A DNA stretch of 64,000 nucleotides from DAOUBP01 sp964513075. Lineage in GTDB: Bacteria > Chloroflexota > Anaerolineae > CG2-30-64-16. Both the position numbers and the translations under genes were made by a program. Positions 37,629 to 44,209 of the stretch are shown here, one piece after another (position 1 is the stretch's first letter; each line of letters opens with the position of its first letter). The stretch is from NCBI GenBank assembly GCA_964513075.1, contig CAZELR010000014.1:16164-80163 (forward strand), read 5' to 3'. The notes under the pieces were generated by a model, which was given only the letters and a program-made list of their open reading frames with translations, was not told where the DNA came from and did not search any database.

Positions 37629-37712
37629 GCCCTCATGTGCGGGGGATTTCCTAGTTGGCCAGGCCCAGGCCGAGGAGCGGCAACCCTAAGCCCTCATGTG
37701 CGGGGGATTTCC
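37618..37712. repeat. Two 34-bp direct repeats carrying the GGGGGATTTCC motif
   Basis: Copies at 37618-37651 and 37679-37712 are identical (they start GGCAACCCTAAGCCC and end GGGGGATTTCC). The second runs on to give GGGGGATTTCCCCTA (37702-37716), the same 15 bases as at 41589-41603. Confidence 0.85.
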
Positions 37713-37716
37713 CCTA
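37702..37716. promoter_or_regulatory. Candidate operator, site 1 (regulator gene)
   Basis: GGGGGATTTCCCCTA, with a near-palindromic core GGGGATTTCCCC. Its centre is 74 bases before the -10 box of the response-regulator promoter. An exact copy stands 75 bases before the -10 box of the xylF promoter. A shorter GGGGGATTTCCTA is at 37641-37653. Confidence 0.55.
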
Positions 37717-37759
37717 ACCCATGAGTGGGTTTTGCCTCACTCCCCCTGCATGGGATCCG

Positions 37760-37788
37760 TTGGCAAGGGGCAGCAACAATGCTATAAT
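37760..37788 (+). promoter_or_regulatory. Promoter for the response-regulator operon, probably leaderless
   Basis: TTGGCA (37760-37765) and TATAAT (37783-37788) are 17 bases apart. The ATG at 37796 lies only 7 bases after the -10 box, so transcription would begin at or next to the start codon. Confidence 0.75.
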
Positions 37789-37795
37789 GCGAGCC

Positions 37796-38839
37796 ATGGT
37801 GAGAGTACGCGTTCTACTGGCTGATGACCATGCCGTGGTGCGATCGGGCATCCGACACGCCTTGCAGGATCTGCCCGATCTGGAGATCGTGGGAGAGGTC
37901 GGGGATGGTCCTACGCTTGTGGCCGCGCTCGCCAGACTCCAACCTGACCTGTTGGTGATCGACGTGACGATGCCGGAGTTCGAACCGATCGCCACCGTCC
38001 GGCAGATTCGGACACAGTATCCAGCCATAAAGGTCCTGGTCGTGAGTGCGTACGACGATGACGCGTATGTTCAAGGGCTATTGGGCGTCGGCGTGAATGG
38101 CTATCATCTCAAGGACCAACCCCTCAGCGACCTGAAACTGGCCGTACAGCGGGTATTGGCAGGCGAACGATGGCTCTCCAGCCCGCTGATCAACAAGCTG
38201 CTTAGCTATTCCGAGTTCGTCGCACTGCCCACAGGCTTGACCGAACGGCAACGCGAGATCCTGCGCCTGTTACTTCAGGGGTATGATAACCAAAGCCTGG
38301 CGCGCGAGACCGGATTAAGCATCAAAACCATCGAGAATCACCTCACCCGTCTTTACCGGCAACTCAACGTGCAGAGCCGGCTGGAGGCGGTCCATTATGT
38401 CCGGGAACATCCGGAGGTGCTCACGACTCCGGGATCGGCTTCCGTCACTCTACCCGATCTGCTCCCGAAGCACAAGCTCACGGCGCTGCTGGTGGATGAC
38501 AACGCGCGCTACCGCGGCCAGCTGCGACGCATGGTCGGTCGTGTCTGCCCGCAAGCCGTGATTCATGAAGCTGGCAACACCGACGAGGCCGTGCACCTGG
38601 TCGTACAGATGGCGCCCCAACTCGTGCTGGTGGATGTGATCTTGGGGGACGAAGACGGCATCCGCTGCGCCCGGCGCATCAAAACGCAACAGCCTCAGGC
38701 GCGGGTCATTCTGATCAGCGCCTATCCCGACCGCGAGTTCCGCCGGCTTGGCCTGGAGGCGGGGGCCGCGGCATTTCTGGATAAAAAGGACCTGGATGCG
38801 GACACACTGCGCCAGATGATCGACGATGTCCTCGCATAA
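37796..38839 (+). CDS. Response regulator with REC-HTH(LuxR)-REC architecture
   Basis: A 347-residue response regulator. The first receiver (1-120) has VLLADDHAVVRSGIR and phosphoacceptor Asp56 in LLVIDVTMPEF. A LuxR/NarL helix-turn-helix (about 148-200) has LTERQREILRLLLQGYDNQS and IKTIENHLTRLYRQL. A second receiver (about 220-347) has ALLVDDNARYRG and Asp280 in LVLVDVILGDEDG, with DKKDL near its end. NarL-type regulators usually have one receiver. No ribosome-binding site precedes ATG 37796, fitting a leaderless mRNA. It overlaps the permease gene by 14 bases, and the histidine kinase fusion follows it. Confidence 0.92.
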   Translation: MVRVRVLLADDHAVVRSGIRHALQDLPDLEIVGEVGDGPTLVAALARLQPDLLVIDVTMPEFEPIATVRQIRTQYPAIKVLVVSAYDDDAYVQGLLGVGVNGYHLKDQPLSDLKLAVQRVLAGERWLSSPLINKLLSYSEFVALPTGLTERQREILRLLLQGYDNQSLARETGLSIKTIENHLTRLYRQLNVQSRLEAVHYVREHPEVLTTPGSASVTLPDLLPKHKLTALLVDDNARYRGQLRRMVGRVCPQAVIHEAGNTDEAVHLVVQMAPQLVLVDVILGDEDGIRCARRIKTQQPQARVILISAYPDREFRRLGLEAGAAAFLDKKDLDADTLRQMIDDVLA

Positions 38840-39800
38840 ATTCTCGCCGAGGCGAATCTGGGACGAGCTGCGCACCAGTCAGGCCTTTGTCGCCTTGATT
38901 CTCTTTGTCCTGGTCTTTCTCGTCCTCAGCCTCAGAACAACGACATTTCTGAGCCCCAACAACCTGGCCAGCCTGGCACGGAATTTCTCATGGCTGGCCA
39001 TCGTGTCCTTGGGCGAAAGCATGGTCATCATCATCGGCGGCATCGATCTCTCCGTAGCCGCGACGATGGCTCTGGCCGGGCTGGCGGCTGGCTGGTGCAT
39101 GCAGGCCGGCTGGCCGGTGCCGCTGGCGATTGCCGCCGGGCTGCTGGTGGGCGTGCTGATGGGCTGGCTGAACGGCATCTTGGTGGCGCGTGTGAGGCTG
39201 CAGCCATTCATCGTCACGCTGGGCACTATGAGCATCGCACGCGGAGTCGCCTTTGGCCTCACCCAGGGTTGGTCGGTGACGAACATGCCTGCAGCGTTCC
39301 TCAGGATGGGCCAGGCGGATGCAGCCCTCGGCCCCTGGCTGATCCCGCTGCCCTTCATGATTGCGCTGGGCGTGGCCCTGTTAGTGCGCTTGTTATTGGG
39401 CCACACGGTCATCGGCGGCGATATCTACGCGCTGAGCCGCGGGGAACGAGCACTGCTCGTCTCTGGGGTCAACGTGATCCGGCTGAAGGTGGTCGTCTAC
39501 ACCTTGTGCGGGCTACTTGCAGCCATCGGGGGTCTGCTGATCGCGGCCCGGTTAGGAGTGGCGACGCCCGGGGCCGCCGTGGGCTACGAGGTCGACGTGG
39601 TCGCGGCCACGGTGCTCGGCGGCACGAGCCTGTTCGGCGGCGTGGGCAGCATCCTGGGGGTGTTACTGGGCGCTGCCATCATCCAAATGCTGTACAGCGG
39701 GCTGGTGTTACTGGGTTACCCTGCTTACTGGCAAACAGCGGCCATCGGCGCGCTGATCCTGATGGCGATCCTGCTGGATTACTGGCGTCACCGGCGGTGA
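38826..39800 (+). CDS. RbsC-type ABC sugar permease
   Basis: A 324-residue permease with about 8-10 helices, of the BPD_transp_2 family used by ribose, xylose and galactose importers. Typical blocks are SLGESMVIIIGGIDLSVAAT, LQPFIVTLGTMSIARG and AATVLGGTSLFGGVGSILG. It overlaps the response regulator and is followed after 13 bases by the ABC-histidine kinase fusion. No separate ATPase or binding protein is in its operon, so it probably pairs with that fusion and with the divergent binding lipoprotein. Confidence 0.9.
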   Translation: MSSHKFSPRRIWDELRTSQAFVALILFVLVFLVLSLRTTTFLSPNNLASLARNFSWLAIVSLGESMVIIIGGIDLSVAATMALAGLAAGWCMQAGWPVPLAIAAGLLVGVLMGWLNGILVARVRLQPFIVTLGTMSIARGVAFGLTQGWSVTNMPAAFLRMGQADAALGPWLIPLPFMIALGVALLVRLLLGHTVIGGDIYALSRGERALLVSGVNVIRLKVVVYTLCGLLAAIGGLLIAARLGVATPGAAVGYEVDVVAATVLGGTSLFGGVGSILGVLLGAAIIQMLYSGLVLLGYPAYWQTAAIGALILMAILLDYWRHRR

Positions 39801-39813
39801 GGGAGCGTGGCTT

Positions 39814-41421
39814 ATGGACCCCTTGTTGAAAGCTGTCAACCTCTCCTACCATCTGGGCGCGCAGGCGCTGATCAGCCAGGTGAACCTGCAGATCTTCCCC
39901 GGCGAGGTCGTGGGCGTGGCTGGGCAAAGCGGAGCGGGCAAAACCGTGCTGGCCCTGGTGCTGGCGGGCGTCTACCCGCCCAACGCGGGTGAGATCTACT
40001 TCGCCGGCCAACGACTTGCCTGGCCGTTTCCAGCGCGGTCGTTGGGTATTGAGGTGGTCCATCAACAGCCGGAGATGGCCGAGGAACAAGACATCAGCCG
40101 CAACGTCTTCCTGGGCAGTGAACTCGGCTGGCCGAAGGTAACCGGCCGGTGGATCAAGATACCCAATGTCCGCCGGATGGACGAGGAGGCGGCCCGGATC
40201 CTGGCGCACCTGGGGATGCGCTACACCTCGCTGCGCGAGAGCGCGGCCAACCTCTCGGGCGAGCAGCGTCAACTGATTGCGATCGCCCGCACGCTCACCC
40301 GCCCGGCCCGGCTGATTATCATCGACGATCCGGGCGTGCTGTTGAGCTATCCCTACCAGCAAAAGCTATTGGCGTTGATCCAGGAGTGGCGGCAGCGCGG
40401 CGTTGCGGTTCTCCTGGCCAGCGACAATGTCGACCAGTTGATGACCGTGACCGACCGCATCATCGTGCTGCGTCACGGGCGCGTGATCGCGGAACGCCGC
40501 ACCGACGAGACCAATCGTGAGGCCATCCTGGCCGCAATGGTGGGCGAGGCGGACCAGGAGCAACTCACACCGATCATTTGGGCGCTGGACAGCTACTATC
40601 GCGCTCGCGAGCAGGCGGAGAAGCTGCACCATCAGCAGCGGCTGCTGGAGCATGAATTGGGTGCGCCCGACGCACTCAAACAGGAAATCATCGATCAACT
40701 GGCCGATCAGATCAGCGCGCTCGACCGTGCCAATCTGGCCTTGCAGGATGCGCAGCGGCGCCTTCTGACCGAGCTCGAACTGGAGCGCAAACGCTTGGCG
40801 CGGGAGATCCACGACGGCGTGATCCAGGACCTGCTGGGCGTGGGCTACCAATTGGAGGAGATCGAGGCGGGCGCCAAGGCAACCCCAGCACTCGCAGAAG
40901 AGCTGCAAGATGTCCGCGGCAACGTGCGCGACCTGGTGGGCGACCTCCGGCACATCTGCAGCACCCTGCGACCACCGACTATCGACAGCCTGGGCCTGGG
41001 CTCGGCGCTGCAGTCCTGTGTGCACGAATGGAGCAAGCGCACCGGCATCGGTGTGACCCTGAACCTGGACCCCAACCTGGGACGCCTGCCTGAGGCGACC
41101 GAGCTATCCATTTTCCGCATCGTGCAGGAGGGGCTAACCAACGTCCGGAAGCATGCATCGGCCAGCACGGTGGAGATCGGCCTGGCACACACCTCGCCGC
41201 GGCGGCTGATGTTATCGATCGCCGACGACGGCCGCGGCCTGCCCACGGCCTTCGACCTGGCGCATTTACCGGCCGAAGGCCACTATGGCGTGCTGGGCAT
41301 CACTGAACGGGTGGCGCTGCTGGGGGGACGGTGCAGGTTTCAGAACCGTCCCGAGGGCGGTGCGCTGATCCAGGTGGAAATCCCCCACCCGCGCGTGGAG
41401 CAGACCAACGCCGATGCATGA
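39814..41421 (+). CDS. ABC ATPase domain fused to HisKA_3 histidine kinase
   Basis: A 535-residue fusion. Residues 1-245 form one ABC domain of the sugar-importer type: Walker A GQSGAGKT (37-44), signature LSGEQ (147-151) and Walker B LIIIDDP with Asp172 where Glu is normal. The switch position reads LASDNVD (Asp204), where His is normal. Residues 255-325 look like a coiled-coil linker. Residues 325-530 are a NarL-type kinase with phosphoacceptor His333 in REIHDGVIQDLL, N-box VQEGLTNVRKHA and G-box IADDGRGLP. It has no membrane helix or other sensor domain. ABC domains and these kinases both work as dimers, so one homodimer fits one permease dimer. Confidence 0.93.
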   Translation: MDPLLKAVNLSYHLGAQALISQVNLQIFPGEVVGVAGQSGAGKTVLALVLAGVYPPNAGEIYFAGQRLAWPFPARSLGIEVVHQQPEMAEEQDISRNVFLGSELGWPKVTGRWIKIPNVRRMDEEAARILAHLGMRYTSLRESAANLSGEQRQLIAIARTLTRPARLIIIDDPGVLLSYPYQQKLLALIQEWRQRGVAVLLASDNVDQLMTVTDRIIVLRHGRVIAERRTDETNREAILAAMVGEADQEQLTPIIWALDSYYRAREQAEKLHHQQRLLEHELGAPDALKQEIIDQLADQISALDRANLALQDAQRRLLTELELERKRLAREIHDGVIQDLLGVGYQLEEIEAGAKATPALAEELQDVRGNVRDLVGDLRHICSTLRPPTIDSLGLGSALQSCVHEWSKRTGIGVTLNLDPNLGRLPEATELSIFRIVQEGLTNVRKHASASTVEIGLAHTSPRRLMLSIADDGRGLPTAFDLAHLPAEGHYGVLGITERVALLGGRCRFQNRPEGGALIQVEIPHPRVEQTNADA

Positions 41422-41464
41422 TCACCCTCACCTGCGTCCTCATGACACAGTCAGCAAATTTGAG

Positions 41465-41493
41465 TTCGCAATAACCCGTTAGTGTGCTATACT
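41465..41493 (+). promoter_or_regulatory. Possible promoter of a very short transcript
   Basis: TTCGCA (41465-41470) and TATACT (41488-41493) are 17 bases apart. A strong terminator begins 35 bases further on, so an RNA of about 70 bases could be made. Confidence 0.4.
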
Positions 41494-41527
41494 ACAAGAG
41501 TTGTGGGCCTGTCCAGTCTGATCAACT

Positions 41528-41569
41528 AAATGAACGACGGCAGGGACGCCCCTGCCGTCGTTCATTTTT
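41528..41569. terminator. Strong rho-independent terminator after the ABC-kinase operon
   Basis: AAATGAACGACGGCAGGG (41528-41545), loop ACGC, and the exact complement to 41567, followed by TT. The 18-bp stem starts with A-rich and ends with T-rich sequence, so it would work in both directions. It separates the sensor operon from xylFGH. Confidence 0.9.
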
Positions 41570-41588
41570 GAGACAAGGGGTCCGGATG

Positions 41589-41603
41589 GGGGGATTTCCC
41601 CTA
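41589..41603. promoter_or_regulatory. Candidate operator, site 2 (xylFGH)
   Basis: GGGGGATTTCCCCTA, identical to 37702-37716. Its centre is 75 bases before the xylF -10 box. Together they suggest a binding site for the response regulator encoded at 37796-38839. Confidence 0.55.
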
Positions 41604-41670
41604 TCAGAATTGAGGGAAACCCGACAGGCACGCCAGCGCCGTAGGGGGTCACAGAGCGCGGGATCCGTGG

Positions 41671-41676
41671 TATACT
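41671..41676 (+). promoter_or_regulatory. -10 box of the xylFGH promoter
   Basis: TATACT at 41671-41676. No good -35 hexamer is found 16-18 bases upstream, which is expected of an activator-dependent promoter. The 5' leader to 41834 is about 150 bases and carries a short ORF. Confidence 0.5.
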
Positions 41677-41759
41677 TTCCAGGATGGTAGCTCTTGACTA
41701 ACTGACGAGCGGGCCGCGCTCGCGACATCAGCACGTCGAGCACAAGGAGGTGCAACCAC

Positions 41760-41807
41760 TTGTCAATAACAAACAACCATTTCCCCAATCGCTCTCAATC
41801 ACACTAG
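41760..41807 (+). CDS. Possible 15-codon leader peptide before xylF
   Basis: An AAGGAGG ribosome-binding site at 41744-41750 has no other gene to serve. Nine bases later a TTG opens a frame of 15 codons (MSITNNHFPNRSQSH) ending at TAG 41805. The xylF ribosome-binding site follows 15 bases further on. It could couple translation or act as a leader. The call rests on the ribosome-binding site alone. Confidence 0.3.
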   Translation: MSITNNHFPNRSQSH

Positions 41808-41834
41808 CTGTTCACTCAAAAAGGGAGGACTCAC

Positions 41835-44054
41835 GTGAGAACTAAACTGATGCGTTTTGTCATGCTCACTGTCGCGCTGATGATGTTCACGACGGCCCTG
41901 GTCGGCTGCGCCACACCCGCAGCCGCGCCGACAGCCGCGCCGGCGGCCGCCGCACCGGCCGCACCTGCGGCCGCACCTGCGGCCGGCGGCGAGAAGATCA
42001 AGGTCGGTCTCTCGTTCTCGGACTTTGCGACCGAGCGCTGGAAGGGCGAGCAGGTGTTGATGGAGAAACTGCTCAAGGACAAAGGCTACGACGTGGTCTG
42101 GCAGGAAGCGAACCACGACGTGAAGCTGCAGAACGACCAGATCGACAACATGGTGACGCAGGGCGTGAAGGCCCTGATCGTCATCGCGGAAGACGGTGAT
42201 GCGGCAGCGACCGCGGTGGACAAAGCAGTGGCCGCGGGCGTGAAGGTCATCGCCTATGATCGGCTGATCAAGTCCACCGGCATTTCGGCGTACATCTCCT
42301 TCAACAACACCGAAGTCGGCCGCCAGGAGGCGCAGGGCGTGGTCACCGCGCTCAAGATGGACAGCGGCAAGTGGACGAAGGACAACCCCGTCAAGCTGAT
42401 GCTGATGGGCGGCAGCCCCACCGACAACAACGCCATCCTGGTCCGCCAGGGGCAGGAAGAAGTGATCAAGCCCTACGTCGATCAAGGCCTGATCAAGGTC
42501 GTGGCTGACCAGTGGGTGAACAACTGGGATGCGGCGGAAGCGCTGAAGATCATGGAGAACGTCCTGACCGCGCAGCAGAACAAGATCGATGCGGTCGTGG
42601 CCTCCAATGACGGCACCGCCCTCGGCGCCCTGACCGCACTCAGAGCTCAGAAGCTCGCCGGCATCGTGCCTATCTCCGGCCAGGATGCCACCGCCGATGG
42701 CTGCAACAGCATCGTCAAGGGCGAGCAGACCGTCTCCGTCTACAAGGACACCCGCCTGCTCTCCCCGTTGGCCGTTGACTTGGCGGACAAACTGCTCAAG
42801 GGTGAGAAGATCTCGGACCTGAAGATGTACACGATGGCCGAACTGACCAACGACAAGACCAAGACCGGCGAAGTGCCCTGCCAGTTCCTGCCCGTCATCC
42901 AGGTCACCAAGGACAACGTGTACGAGCTCATCGTGAAGAGCGGGTTCCAGTCCTACGACGATGTCTACCGCGACATCCCGGCGGATCAGCGCCCGGCGAA
43001 GCCGGGCGAGGCAGCCGCCCCTGTGGCTGCAACCGGCGAGAAGATCAAGGTCGGTCTCTCGTTCTCGGACTTTGCGACCGAGCGCTGGAAGGGCGAGCAG
43101 GTGTTGATGGAGAAACTGCTCAAGGACAAAGGCTACGACGTGGTCTGGCAGGAAGCGAACCACGACGTGAAGCTGCAGAACGACCAGATCGACAACATGG
43201 TGACGCAGGGCGTGAAGGCCCTGATCGTCATCGCGGAAGACGGTGATGCGGCAGCGACCGCGGTGGACAAAGCAGTGGCCGCGGGCGTGAAGGTCATCGC
43301 CTATGATCGGCTGATCAAGTCCACCGGCATTTCGGCGTACATCTCCTTCAACAACACCGAAGTCGGCCGCCAGGAAGCGCTGGGCGTGGTCACCGCGCTC
43401 AAGATGGACAGCGGCAAGTGGACGAAGGATAACCCCGTCAAGCTGATGCTGATGGGCGGCAGCCCGACCGACAACAACGCCATCCTGGTCCGCCAGGGGC
43501 AGGAAGAAGTGATCAAGCCGTATGTGGATCAGGGCCTGATCAAAGTCGTCGCAGATCAATGGGTGGACAACTGGGATGCAGCGAATGCCCTGAAGATCAT
43601 GGAAAACGTCCTGACCGCACAGCAGAACAAGATCGATGCGGTCGTGGCCTCCAATGATGGCACCGCCCTCGGCGCCCTGACCGCACTCAAGGCGCAGAAG
43701 CTCGCCGGTATCGTGCCTATCTCCGGCCAGGACGCCACCGCCGATGGCTGCAACAGCATCGTCAAAGGCGAGCAGACCGTCTCCGTCTACAAGGACACCC
43801 GCCTGCTCTCCCCGTTGGCCGTTGACTTGGCGGACAAACTGCTCAAGGGTGAGAAGATCTCGGACCTGAAGATGTACACGATGGCCGAACTGACCAACGA
43901 CAAGACCAAGACCGGCGAAGTGCCCTGCCAGTTCCTGCCCGTCATCCAGGTCACCAAGGACAACGTGTACGAGCTCATCGTGAAGAGCGGGTTCCAGTCC
44001 TACGACGATGTCTACCGCGACATCCCGGCGGATCAGCGCCCGGCGAAGCCGTAA
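41835..44054 (+). CDS. xylF: Tandem-duplicated XylF-type xylose-binding lipoprotein
   Basis: A 739-residue binding lipoprotein with two complete, almost identical ligand-binding domains. The signal peptide ends in the lipobox ALVGC (Cys25), followed by an Ala/Pro linker. Domain 1 is about residues 52-391 and domain 2 about 401-739, joined by GEAAAPVAAT. Both carry XylF-like blocks: SFSDFATERWKGEQ, VIAYDRLIKSTGISAYISF, LMGGSPTDNNA, VASNDGTALGAL and ISGQDAT. Normal XylF has one domain of about 310 residues. The start is GTG 41835 after GGGAGGA. It heads the xylFGH operon. Confidence 0.93.
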   Translation: MRTKLMRFVMLTVALMMFTTALVGCATPAAAPTAAPAAAAPAAPAAAPAAGGEKIKVGLSFSDFATERWKGEQVLMEKLLKDKGYDVVWQEANHDVKLQNDQIDNMVTQGVKALIVIAEDGDAAATAVDKAVAAGVKVIAYDRLIKSTGISAYISFNNTEVGRQEAQGVVTALKMDSGKWTKDNPVKLMLMGGSPTDNNAILVRQGQEEVIKPYVDQGLIKVVADQWVNNWDAAEALKIMENVLTAQQNKIDAVVASNDGTALGALTALRAQKLAGIVPISGQDATADGCNSIVKGEQTVSVYKDTRLLSPLAVDLADKLLKGEKISDLKMYTMAELTNDKTKTGEVPCQFLPVIQVTKDNVYELIVKSGFQSYDDVYRDIPADQRPAKPGEAAAPVAATGEKIKVGLSFSDFATERWKGEQVLMEKLLKDKGYDVVWQEANHDVKLQNDQIDNMVTQGVKALIVIAEDGDAAATAVDKAVAAGVKVIAYDRLIKSTGISAYISFNNTEVGRQEALGVVTALKMDSGKWTKDNPVKLMLMGGSPTDNNAILVRQGQEEVIKPYVDQGLIKVVADQWVDNWDAANALKIMENVLTAQQNKIDAVVASNDGTALGALTALKAQKLAGIVPISGQDATADGCNSIVKGEQTVSVYKDTRLLSPLAVDLADKLLKGEKISDLKMYTMAELTNDKTKTGEVPCQFLPVIQVTKDNVYELIVKSGFQSYDDVYRDIPADQRPAKP
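41988..44051 (+). repeat. Direct repeat of about 1.02 kb, period 1047 bp, within xylF
   Basis: The copy from 41988 is repeated from 43035. Long stretches are identical, with a few scattered differences: GAGGCGCAG against GAAGCGCTG, and GCGGCGGAAGCGCTG against GCAGCGAATGCCCTG. The 1047-bp period is 349 codons, so the frame is kept. Confidence 0.95.
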
Positions 44055-44127
44055 CTAGAGGGTAAGCGCCTGGAAGTGCCTGGGGGTTCTGGTCCCCACG
44101 CAACGACCGGGCCGGAAGGCTCACAAA

Positions 44128-44160
44128 TGCGATGGGCCTCTCATGAAGGGGCCCATCGCA
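44128..44160 (+). terminator. Intercistronic hairpin between xylF and xylG
   Basis: TGCGATGGGCC (44128-44138) and GGCCCATCGCA (44150-44160) form an 11-bp perfect stem with an 11-base loop and no T-run. Such hairpins after binding-protein genes often stabilise the upstream mRNA or partly stop transcription, so that binding protein exceeds ATPase and permease. Confidence 0.75.
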
Positions 44161-44209
44161 CCTGCTTTCGAGAAACCTCTCTCCTTACTCTTTGAAGGAG
44201 AAGCATCTT

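Noticed and set aside
37721..37795. Upstream extension of the response regulator
   Set aside because: The extra 25 codons would run through the promoter; the receiver domain begins at ATG 37796.
41484..41690. A 68-codon ORF between the ABC-kinase and xylF genes
   Set aside because: It runs across the strong terminator and the operator-like motif and has no ribosome-binding site.
41799..43559. A 586-codon open frame antisense to xylF
   Set aside because: It is a mirror of the high-GC coding frame and repeats with the xylF duplication; no start signal or family.
41988..44051. xylF duplication as a simple assembly artefact
   Set aside because: The two copies differ at several scattered sites and the linker is unique, so a real duplication is more likely, though long reads would settle it.
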